Assembly (NCBI GenBank): GCA_002477465.1
Contig: DLPV01000003.1
Coordinates: forward strand, 33,770-97,769
Source: Gammaproteobacteria bacterium UBA7449
Lineage (GTDB): Bacteria; Pseudomonadota; Gammaproteobacteria; Pseudomonadales; Pseudohongiellaceae
Direction: 5' to 3'
DNA: 64,000 nucleotides
Shown: in pieces, positions 8,360 to 15,725 of the stretch
Layout of the letters: each line of letters begins with the position of its first letter
Position numbering within the stretch: the first letter of the stretch is position 1
Made by a program: the position numbers and the translations under genes
The notes under the pieces: model-generated
The model's database searches: none
The model's input: only the letters and a program-made list of their open reading frames with translations
Told to the model about the DNA's origin: nothing

Positions 8360-9829
8360 TTGACCGCTACTCCCACACAGCCCCAATCCAGTCTGCCGCT
8401 CTATGTGGACCTCGATGGCACCCTGATAAAAACCGATCTGCTGCTGGAATCGCTGTTACTGCTGCTGAAGAAAAATCCGTTTTATGTTTTCGCTTTGCCT
8501 TTCTGGTTACTGGCTGGGCGCGCGCGATTCAAGGCGAAGATTGCGGCGCGCGTTTCTGTAAGTTATGAGATGCTGCCACTGAATTCTGAGTTTCTGAGTT
8601 TCCTACGCAGCGAAAAAACCAAAGGGCGGCATCTTGTACTGATTTCAGCCTCCAATGAAAACATGGTGGCAGCATTCGCCCACAACCTCGACCTGTTTGA
8701 CAAGGCTGTAGGCAGCGATTATCACACTAACCTGAAGGCCAATGCCAAGCTGCAGCGCATCAACGAGATGAATGCCAATGCGCCGTTTGCCTATGCTGGC
8801 AACGCCAGCGCTGACCTCCCCATTTGGCAGCAAGCTCAGGAAATTATCCGGGTGAACTGCAGCAACAGCCTGGCGCAAGACCTGGCTGCCAACAAACCAC
8901 GACAAGACTTCGATTTGCCCGGCTCACGTTGGCCCCTGCTATGGCAGACAATGCGCCCGCACCAGTGGTTGAAGAATGGCTTGTTGTTCATTCCGCTTGT
9001 GCTGGCGCACCAGCTTGACGATATGCATGCCCTGCAGCATGCCGCCATTGGTTTCCTGTGTTTTTGCCTGCTTGCCTCCAGCGTCTATTTACTAAACGAT
9101 CTGTTAGATCTGGAAGCTGATCGCCGTCACACCAACAAATGTTCGCGACCACTGGCAGCCGGGGCGCTGCCCATCCAGCACGGCGCTGCCGCCGCTGTGG
9201 TTCTGTTTACCGCAGCATTGCTGCTGGCGCACCTGCAGCCGCTGGCCTTTGTCGAGGCGCTGGGCACTTACTGGTTGCTTACCCTGTGCTACAACTTTCT
9301 GCTGAAACGAATCTTTCTCTTGGATCTGTTCAGTCTCGCCTCGCTTTACACCTTGCGCTTGATTGCGGGAGCCGGCGCAGTAGGGGTGATTGCCTCTCCC
9401 TGGTTACTTGCCTTCTCGATGGCTTTATTCTTTGGTCTCGGGGCAGTCAAACGTGTTACGGAGTTAGTGAATAAGGGCAAACTTGAAACTGAGAGAATCG
9501 ATAGCGAGCAAGAAGCCAGCTTTACTTTGCCCGGTCGCGCCTATTCAAGCCAGCATCGTGAGCTACTTATCCTGCTGGGCACAACCGCCAGCGCAATTGC
9601 GGTGCTGGTTTTTCTGCTCTACATCTATGCGGAAGAAACCATGGCGCTGTATAACTCGCCACTCATTCTCTGGCCTATTGTGGGTTTACTGGGTCTCATA
9701 CTGATCAGGGTCTGGCGCTTTGCGATCACGGGAAAGCTGCATGAAGACCCGGTACTGTTTGCCATCAGCGATCACCCCAGCCAAATAGCCACGGCATTGA
9801 TGTTTCTGGTGCTGTGGCTGGCTATCTGA
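8360..9829 (+). CDS. HAD phosphatase fused to UbiA-type polyprenyl phosphoribosyltransferase
   Basis: 489 residues. Residues about 12-190 are a HAD phosphatase: YVDLDGTLIKT (nucleophile Asp), LVLISASN (motif II) and GNASADLPIW (motif IV, with Asn in place of the usual first Asp). From about 200 on it is a multi-helix UbiA prenyltransferase with the Mg/diphosphate motif NDLLDLEADRRH and a second conserved stretch DLFSLASLYTLRLIAGAG. In mycobacteria a UbiA enzyme (Rv3806c) moves phosphoribose from PRPP onto decaprenyl phosphate and a separate phosphatase removes the 5-phosphate; here both steps may be in one chain. TTG start three bases after the dprE2-like stop. Confidence 0.85.
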   Translation: MTATPTQPQSSLPLYVDLDGTLIKTDLLLESLLLLLKKNPFYVFALPFWLLAGRARFKAKIAARVSVSYEMLPLNSEFLSFLRSEKTKGRHLVLISASNENMVAAFAHNLDLFDKAVGSDYHTNLKANAKLQRINEMNANAPFAYAGNASADLPIWQQAQEIIRVNCSNSLAQDLAANKPRQDFDLPGSRWPLLWQTMRPHQWLKNGLLFIPLVLAHQLDDMHALQHAAIGFLCFCLLASSVYLLNDLLDLEADRRHTNKCSRPLAAGALPIQHGAAAAVVLFTAALLLAHLQPLAFVEALGTYWLLTLCYNFLLKRIFLLDLFSLASLYTLRLIAGAGAVGVIASPWLLAFSMALFFGLGAVKRVTELVNKGKLETERIDSEQEASFTLPGRAYSSQHRELLILLGTTASAIAVLVFLLYIYAEETMALYNSPLILWPIVGLLGLILIRVWRFAITGKLHEDPVLFAISDHPSQIATALMFLVLWLAI

Positions 9830-9844
9830 AAATCTACCGTCTGC

Positions 9845-10342
9845 CTAAGGGTCGGCCCAGGTCGACATACGCTTATAGAGATTGGCAGGTTCGGCATCGG
9901 CGAGTAAGGCATCAACAATTACCGCAAATTAAGGGTCTACGAGGTCCCGCCCGATTTCATCCCACCACTTCTTCCCAAGCTCCGTGGAATGATTGAAGAC
10001 TATAACCTGCTGATTGGATTGCCAGGATGCTTCATCCAACACGCCATTCATGTATTGGAAGTACTCGAACTCTCGGTTCCTCATATACAGGGAATACATG
10101 AAGCTCAAGCGTAATTGATCTTCTGCTGACAGCGCCTCCTACGACCCAAGCCGGGCAAACACATCAGCGTGTTCCAGATTTGCAGTCAATGAAGCTACAT
10201 CATTAGCAATCAACGATTGGCGCGTCTCCGAGCGCAGCAGTTCGTTATTCTGATTAATTCCGATGGCGAGGAAAATCAGGCCACCAATTACGCCAATCTT
10301 TGCGGCGAGATTTAGCCAGTCGTTAAGTCCATTTATTTTCAA
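9845..10342 (-). pseudogene. Broken paralogue of the small membrane protein at 1-334
   Basis: The minus strand starts MKINGLNDWLNLAAKIGVIG, with a membrane helix then GINQNN. The frame hits TAG at 10139-10141, continues in the same frame as protein-like sequence (EALSAEDQLRLSFMYSLYM, later STELGKKWWDEIGRDLVDP), hits TAA, and runs on to FAVIVDALLADAEP before a final stop at 9845. Two in-frame stops in otherwise coherent sequence mean a recently inactivated gene of about 165 codons. The first 67 codons remain open and could still make a short membrane peptide. Confidence 0.75.
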
Positions 10343-10351
10343 TATTGATAA

Positions 10352-11212
10352 CTAGACAATCATACTCAGAATGCCATGATGAAAACGCAGATGGTTCTCA
10401 ATAAAGCTCGAAATAAAAAAGTAACTGTGGTCATAGCCATCGCGCTGATTGAATCCCAATAGCATACCAGCGGCGCTGCAGGCTTCGACCAGTAATTCCG
10501 GCTTGAGCTGATCTTTTAGAAAATCGTCTGCCGAGCCCTGATCTACCAGCATGGGTATGGGTCGGGTGGCATTCTTTACCAATTTGACCGCATCGTAATG
10601 CTGCCAGGCATCTTGGTCTTCACCCAGGTAATTCTTTAGCGCCTTGGTTCCCCAAGCGCAATTGACTGGTGAGCAGATAGGCGCAAAGGCAGAAACGCTG
10701 TGATACTTATCGGGGTTTTTCAGGGCGATGGTGAGCGCACCATGGCCACCCATGGAGTGACCGAAGATGCTCTGCTTATTCAGATCCACGGGAAAATGGC
10801 GCTGCAGCAACTCAGGCAGCTCTTCAACCACGTAGCTATACATATTGTAATGCTTATTCCAGGGTTCCTCGGTGGCGTCTACATAGAAGCCTGCCCCGAG
10901 ACCAATGTCATAGGCACCCTCGGGGTCATCCGGCACAGCTTCGCCACGCGGACTGGTATCAGGTGCCACTACGATCAAACCGAGCTCAGAGGCCAGGCGC
11001 TGAAACCCCGCCTTCTGCACAAAGTTTTCATCGGTGCAGGTCAAGCCCGATAGCCAGTACAACACCGGCAGCTGTAAATCTGCTCCCATGGCCAATTGTT
11101 CCGGCAAGAAAACAGAAAAGGTCATTTCACAGATGCAGGTGGTGGAAAAGTGCTTGTAGCGCGACTGAGTGCCGCCAAAGCATTTGATGCTGGAAATTTG
11201 TTCGAAAGCCAA
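10352..11212 (-). CDS. fghA: S-formylglutathione hydrolase
   Basis: 286 residues, normal length. Esterase D/FghA alpha/beta hydrolase: SNIP-like N-terminus, YWLSGLTCTDENF, nucleophile elbow GHSMGGHGAL, the acid in DQGSADDFL, and the catalytic His in DGYDHSYFF. It hydrolyses S-formylglutathione to glutathione and formate, the last step of glutathione-dependent formaldehyde detoxification. The partner dehydrogenase (adhC/frmA) is not in the window. Cytoplasmic. Confidence 0.92.
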   Translation of the reverse strand: MAFEQISSIKCFGGTQSRYKHFSTTCICEMTFSVFLPEQLAMGADLQLPVLYWLSGLTCTDENFVQKAGFQRLASELGLIVVAPDTSPRGEAVPDDPEGAYDIGLGAGFYVDATEEPWNKHYNMYSYVVEELPELLQRHFPVDLNKQSIFGHSMGGHGALTIALKNPDKYHSVSAFAPICSPVNCAWGTKALKNYLGEDQDAWQHYDAVKLVKNATRPIPMLVDQGSADDFLKDQLKPELLVEACSAAGMLLGFNQRDGYDHSYFFISSFIENHLRFHHGILSMIV

Positions 11213-11317
11213 ACCGATTCCTTACAGTCTTGTTCCTGTTGATGCCGTTGTATTGTAGACAGCTTAGAACGGAAAGACTAAAGGAATCGGCAGGTTTCAG
11301 AGCTAAGCGAATCGTGT

Positions 11318-11932
11318 TTACCAGTTCCTGCGGAAGCGATTGCGGTAGTCACCGCGCTGGCGTCGATCAATGCGGTCTCGTTGTCGTCGGTCAAAGCTCC
11401 CGCTCCGATTGCCGCGATTGCGATCCCGGAAGTTACGATCCGGCTGACGACGCTTAAAGTCGCTTCCTCGAAATGGGTTGTGTCGATCCTGTCGAAATCC
11501 GCGATCAACTCCCCGGTTATTAAAACCAAATCCTCTGCCTGCGCCTGCGAAGTCACGATTCCAATCGTAACCGTTCCAGGTAAAGCGCTGACCGCGGTTG
11601 TTTATGACCCAGGGCCGACGGTAGCTGCCGCCGATCTCAACAGCACCACCCGGCGCCTGATCCCAGTCGCGTCCATTCCAGCGATAGATTGCAAAACCAC
11701 CACTCTCGCGCTTACTGCCCAACACCCAGCCGTCTGCCACAGCTATGGCTGAACCTGGCACCCGATAGCCGCCGCGGTAAATCGCGTAGCCATCACGGTG
11801 GCGCTCGCCCAGTCGCCAGGCCCCGCTGTTGCCGCGATCACGGAAGCCGCGGTCATCGGCCTGAGCCGGAGCCGGAATTAAGGCGAGCACTAACAATGCG
11901 CTTGCCAGATGTCCGTACAGAGTCGTTTTCAT
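11318..11932 (-). CDS. Secreted tectonin-like protein with an Arg/Asp/Asn-rich tail
   Basis: 204 residues. A signal peptide ends at AQA (about residue 25). Residues about 35-125 read like one or two tectonin/beta-propeller blades: GSAIAVADGWVLGSK, FAIYRWNGRDWDQAPGGAVE and RPWVINNRGQRFTWNGYDWN. The last 75 residues are low-complexity R, D, N, G and F, strongly basic. Tectonin repeats often bind sugars or lipid A; the basic tail could bind polyanionic polysaccharide. Both roles are inference. A good ribosome site (AAGGAGG) precedes the ATG. Confidence 0.72.
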   Translation of the reverse strand: MKTTLYGHLASALLVLALIPAPAQADDRGFRDRGNSGAWRLGERHRDGYAIYRGGYRVPGSAIAVADGWVLGSKRESGGFAIYRWNGRDWDQAPGGAVEIGGSYRRPWVINNRGQRFTWNGYDWNRDFAGAGRGFGFNNRGVDRGFRQDRHNPFRGSDFKRRQPDRNFRDRNRGNRSGSFDRRQRDRIDRRQRGDYRNRFRRNW

Positions 11933-12043
11933 GGCGATTTCCTCCTTACAGTTTGCACTGTGGGAGAAAGTATCGCCCGGAATAGCTGAACGGAGGGTGA
12001 ACTGGTGGAGCGATTTTTACTACTGGATTAGCCTCCTGGAAAG

Positions 12044-12418
12044 CTAGGAAAGCGCGGCCAACAAGCCTGTAGTAGCCGCGGTATCAACGTACTCCCGCAG
12101 CTGCACAATCTTGCCATCTTCTATATCGGCCACCACACAGGCCATGAGATTCAATTCACTGCCATCTGCGAGGGTGCCTTTAATCGCATGCTCTTCGACA
12201 AAGCCATTACCAGTGTTGCTGCGAATTGCATCGTCATAGCGAAAATCTGACACCACCGCAGTGACCGCCTGGGAGAATTGAATCAGGGTTTCCAGGTCGA
12301 ATTCGTTGTTCAGATTCTGGCGGGCTTTGAAAGTTGGTGCGCACAGACTTCGGACCGTATCCATGTCTCCACTGGCAAAAGCTGCAAACAGGGCAGCGGC
12401 GATTTGTTCATTGTTCAT
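12044..12418 (-). CDS. NTF2-like / SnoaL-type protein
   Basis: 124 residues with the cone-fold pattern: ALFAAFASGDMDTVRSLCAP at the start, a central hydrophobic strand set, and DIEDGKIVQLREYVDTAATT at the end. Such proteins are small ketosteroid-isomerase-like enzymes or binding proteins; no catalytic assignment is possible. An AAGGATG ribosome site precedes the ATG. Sits between the tectonin-like gene and SRAP, all on the same strand. Confidence 0.75.
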   Translation of the reverse strand: MNNEQIAAALFAAFASGDMDTVRSLCAPTFKARQNLNNEFDLETLIQFSQAVTAVVSDFRYDDAIRSNTGNGFVEEHAIKGTLADGSELNLMACVVADIEDGKIVQLREYVDTAATTGLLAALS

Positions 12419-12471
12419 TTACACATCCTTCCATATTGGTATTCATGGCAGCTGAAACTGTCAGCTCTCGG

Positions 12472-13149
12472 TTAACTCTTCAACAGAAACGCATCTTCAA
12501 TTGGGTCCCACTTGCTGGGTTTATTGATGCGGGTAACCTTCATTGGCTTGCGAATTTTTGGCTCAAGCACCGACTCAAACTCTTCTACAGCGAGAAACTC
12601 GGGGTCCAGCCACTTGTTGATTAACTCCCCGTCCTCAAAATCCAGCATGAGCGGCATGGATTTTGGATGAATGTTGTCCCATTGTGGCGACAAGGGTGGC
12701 AGGGTAATGATTGACGCAGAGTAAACCAGCTCACCGGTATCATGTTTCAAATGCGCCTTGTAGAGGCCACCGAAAGCAATCGCCGAATCTTCCAACTCAA
12801 TCATGTGATAAGTCTTTTTATCACCCAAACCTTCAACGAAAGCGCTGGCCGGAATGATACAGCGGGACTCACGGAAAGGCTTGTAGGAGATGCCGCGCTT
12901 GTTATCCAGTTTGTCAGAGCGGGAGTTAAAGCTGGCGTACTTGTAATTGGGTTTAAGCGTATCGTGATCCAGGAACAACCACCAGATCGCTTCCGAGACT
13001 TTTCTCTCACCCTCGCTATCGTGAATGATTGCGATGCGGCCACCCGGGGCGATGTCATGACTGGTATGACTCGCCTGCAGGCTGATGCCCAGAGACTCAC
13101 ATAGCCACTGCACTTCGGGGCTGTCGATCAGATTGAAGCGTCCGCACAT
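12472..13149 (-). CDS. SOS response-associated peptidase family protein (SRAP/YedK)
   Basis: 225 residues starting at MCGRFN, which places the catalytic Cys at position 2; a longer upstream frame is rejected because SRAP must expose Cys2 after Met removal. The other conserved residues are seen: SFNSRSDKL (the DNA-contact/active-site Asn), CIIPASAFVEGL (Glu) and HPKSMPLML (catalytic His region). SRAP/HMCES proteins crosslink covalently to abasic sites in single-stranded DNA and protect them. Cytoplasmic. The start region lies next to and divergent from the tannase gene. Confidence 0.88.
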   Translation of the reverse strand: MCGRFNLIDSPEVQWLCESLGISLQASHTSHDIAPGGRIAIIHDSEGERKVSEAIWWLFLDHDTLKPNYKYASFNSRSDKLDNKRGISYKPFRESRCIIPASAFVEGLGDKKTYHMIELEDSAIAFGGLYKAHLKHDTGELVYSASIITLPPLSPQWDNIHPKSMPLMLDFEDGELINKWLDPEFLAVEEFESVLEPKIRKPMKVTRINKPSKWDPIEDAFLLKS

Positions 13150-13243
13150 TGCTTTTCCGCTTGGGGGAATAGTAAAGTCCGAGTGTTCTTCACCGGACTC
13201 ATCCCAAGAGTTTGCTTTATACAAAAACAACAGGGGAATCGCC

Positions 13244-14902
13244 ATGAAAAGCGCAATCCAACGCACCCAAACCCTCATGTCGCTAGTCCTCGCGGCTGCG
13301 ATGCTGCTGTCTGCTTCTGTGTCAGCGCAAGTGTCACCTGAACAGGCTTCTCGCTGTGAAAACCTGCTGGATCTGCGCAGCCTTACCCTGACCCGCGCCG
13401 AAATCTCGGAAAACCCTGAGGACGGTTCTTCCTATTGCTATGTGCGCGGCATCATCAGCCCCGCAATTCACTTTCATGCGCAGCTGCCCCTGCCTGAAAA
13501 CTGGAATGGCCGCTTCCTGCAGTGGGGCGATGGCGGCAAGGACGGCGACCTCGATTTCGCCAACCATCGGGTGGCCGAGGGCTATGCCGTAACTAACAGC
13601 AATATGGGACATGACAACGGGGTTGAGCCAGGGGCTTCCTTTGCATTCAACAATCGGCAGGCCGAAATCGATTTCGGCTACCGTGCCGTGCACCTGACCG
13701 TGGTCGCAGGCAAACGCCTGGTACGGGAGTACTATGACAACTCCGCCGAATATTCCTACTTCGAGGGTTGTTCTCAGGGAGGGCGTCAGGCTTTCATGTC
13801 AGCACAGCGCTACCCGCAGGATTTCGATGGCATCATCGCCGGCGCGCCGGCATTCAACTACCAGGGTCTCAACGCGGCAGGCACCTGGAATCTTCAGCGG
13901 GTATTCCGTGACAATCTTGTCGGCAACCTCGCGGTGGATACCAATGGCGATGGCGGCTACGACAGTCTTGGCCTGATTAATGTTCTACACGAGAAAGTGC
14001 TGGAGAAATGTGACGCCAACGATGGCGTTAGGGATGGCGTAATTAATGATCCATTGAGCTGCAACTTTGACCCGGCACTGGACCTCTCAGACGCCATGTG
14101 CCCAACCGGCACCAGCACAGATAGCTGCTTCACCACGGCGCAATTGCAGACCATTAATGATCTCTACAACGGCCCCAGCGATGACGCCGGGCGCGCTGTT
14201 TATCCCGGCAAGATGTTCGGTTCCGAAACCCGCTGGCCCGGCTATTACATCCCCTGGGAAGGCAACAACATGGGACCATCCAAGCTTATGGGTGTTGCCG
14301 GTGATCACATGAACTACCTTTTCTATGAAGAGGATCCAGGTGTCACAGTTCCCGATGTGCGCGATTTGAACTACCAGGCCAAGACTTCAGGTGTCATGCC
14401 GGAATTTCATTGGATCGACTGGGACATCAATGATTTCTTTTCCGGTAAAGGCGATCTAATGAAGTCAATCACCGACGCTAACGATCCTGACCTGTCGCGT
14501 TACCTGATTGATGCGGGGGGCAAAATGTTGATCTACCACGGCCTGGTGGACACCCTGATTATCGCTACTGATACCATCAACTATTACAACGAAATGGTGA
14601 ATCAGACGTTTGCTGGCAGTATGGCCGAGGCGCAAGACCACGCCCGTATGTTTCTAGCTCCCGGCATGGGTCACTGTCGTGGCGGTCCTGGCCCCGACAC
14701 CTGGGATAAGCTGGTACCGCTGGTTGAATGGGTCGAGAACGGCAATGCACCTGACAGCGTAATCGCAACCCACAGCACTGCGGGTGAGGCAGACAACGAA
14801 AGACCGCTTTGTGTCTATCCCCAGCAGGCACGCTATGTCGGGCCAGCGGGTGGTGCCGATGATCCTGCCAACTGGCGGGCTGAAAATTTTCAGTGTCAGT
14901 AG
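13244..14902 (+). CDS. Secreted tannase / feruloyl esterase family hydrolase
   Basis: 552 residues from the ATG at 13244, preceded by AGGGGA. The signal peptide ends at SVSAQ. The family signature YFEGCSQGGRQAFMSAQRYP holds the nucleophile Ser, with a neighbouring Cys that normally pairs with a Cys close to the catalytic His; GMGHCRGG supplies both that His and that Cys. Further Cys residues suit an extracytoplasmic fold with a calcium-binding lid (DTNGDGGYD-like loop). Expected to cleave gallate or ferulate-type esters of plant or algal phenolics. Directly upstream of a repeat element and the CHRD and PQQ genes, but not close enough to be one operon. Confidence 0.88.
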   Translation: MKSAIQRTQTLMSLVLAAAMLLSASVSAQVSPEQASRCENLLDLRSLTLTRAEISENPEDGSSYCYVRGIISPAIHFHAQLPLPENWNGRFLQWGDGGKDGDLDFANHRVAEGYAVTNSNMGHDNGVEPGASFAFNNRQAEIDFGYRAVHLTVVAGKRLVREYYDNSAEYSYFEGCSQGGRQAFMSAQRYPQDFDGIIAGAPAFNYQGLNAAGTWNLQRVFRDNLVGNLAVDTNGDGGYDSLGLINVLHEKVLEKCDANDGVRDGVINDPLSCNFDPALDLSDAMCPTGTSTDSCFTTAQLQTINDLYNGPSDDAGRAVYPGKMFGSETRWPGYYIPWEGNNMGPSKLMGVAGDHMNYLFYEEDPGVTVPDVRDLNYQAKTSGVMPEFHWIDWDINDFFSGKGDLMKSITDANDPDLSRYLIDAGGKMLIYHGLVDTLIIATDTINYYNEMVNQTFAGSMAEAQDHARMFLAPGMGHCRGGPGPDTWDKLVPLVEWVENGNAPDSVIATHSTAGEADNERPLCVYPQQARYVGPAGGADDPANWRAENFQCQ

Positions 14903-15017
14903 CTCGTAATGGCCGCCTGATCGGTGCCATGTAGTCTTGCCTGGACCCCAGGCACTGCAACGCCTGTTGGGCGCAACTGTGTGCTTGGGCTTGGTGGCGT
15001 GTTCGAATTTTGTGCCA

Positions 15018-15126
15018 GACACGAGATAGGTATTAACTTCCGCGGCACGCCGTGAATACATCCCTGTAGGCTCGGCGCCTGCTCCCTGCGGACGACGGCC
15101 GCTGAAGTTAATACCTATCCCGTGTC
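15018..15126. repeat. Intergenic inverted-repeat element with 23-bp arms
   Basis: Arms at 15018-15040 and 15104-15126 match at 22 of 23 positions in inverted orientation and enclose 63 bases, which themselves contain short palindromes (for example ACATCCCTGT). It fills most of the 330-base gap between the tannase and CHRD genes. No coding capacity. It resembles REP/MITE-like dispersed elements; the CATCCCTG core also appears, as CAGGGATG, in the palindromic region near 25.1-25.3 kb. The rest of the gap shows nothing else I recognise. Confidence 0.75.
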
Positions 15127-15232
15127 CTCGACTACACCGCTAGATTTGGTGTGGGACAGACTTTGATTAAGCATCGAATACTGTTAGCTTTCCAGAAGAG
15201 AGAGTTCAAATAACAAAAGCCAAGAGGTAGCC

Positions 15233-15679
15233 ATGAAACCCGGCCGCATTTTCACTGCTTTTCTTTCCTTAATTCTACTGACTGGCAGCTCACTGAGCTT
15301 TGCCCAGGGAGTCTATCGCGCCCGACTGTCACCCATGCCCACCACGCCCCAGACTGTCACAGAAATTCTCGGCGAAGGTGAAGTAATCCTTACTCTGAGT
15401 GGTAATACGCTGGAGGTTAGCGGGACATTCAGTAACATGAGTTCCATCGCCACTGGCGCCCACCTGCACAACGGACCACCGGCGCAACCCGGCCCTGTGG
15501 TGCACACCCTGGAGATCGATGAAGCTACCGGCGGCGAGATTAGCGCAAGCCTGGAGCTCACGGATGAACAGGTCGAAGCGCTTCGAAACAATGCGCTCTA
15601 TGTGCAAGTCCATAGCGTCAATAATGCGCCGGGTGAGTTGCGGGGATGGATTTTCCTGCGTAGCCACTTCGATAACTAG
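15233..15679 (+). CDS. Secreted CHRD-domain protein
   Basis: 148 residues. Signal peptide to SFAQ (about residue 25), then a single CHRD domain: YRARLSPMPTTPQ, LSGNTLEVSGTFSNM, GAHLHNGPP, and a closing VHSVNNAPGELRGWIFL. CHRD domains occur in chordin and in many bacterial exported proteins; their ligand in bacteria is not established. About 46 bases upstream of the first PQQ dehydrogenase, same strand, so co-transcription is possible. Confidence 0.85.
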   Translation: MKPGRIFTAFLSLILLTGSSLSFAQGVYRARLSPMPTTPQTVTEILGEGEVILTLSGNTLEVSGTFSNMSSIATGAHLHNGPPAQPGPVVHTLEIDEATGGEISASLELTDEQVEALRNNALYVQVHSVNNAPGELRGWIFLRSHFDN

Positions 15680-15725
15680 TAGCAAGCTGTCCTCGAGAAA
15701 GCTGAAAGCCCCAAAAGAGTTCCTT

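Noticed and set aside
13085..13243. An N-terminal extension of the tannase
   Set aside because: The extension lacks sense, overlaps the SRAP start on the other strand, and a signal peptide with a ribosome site begins at 13244.
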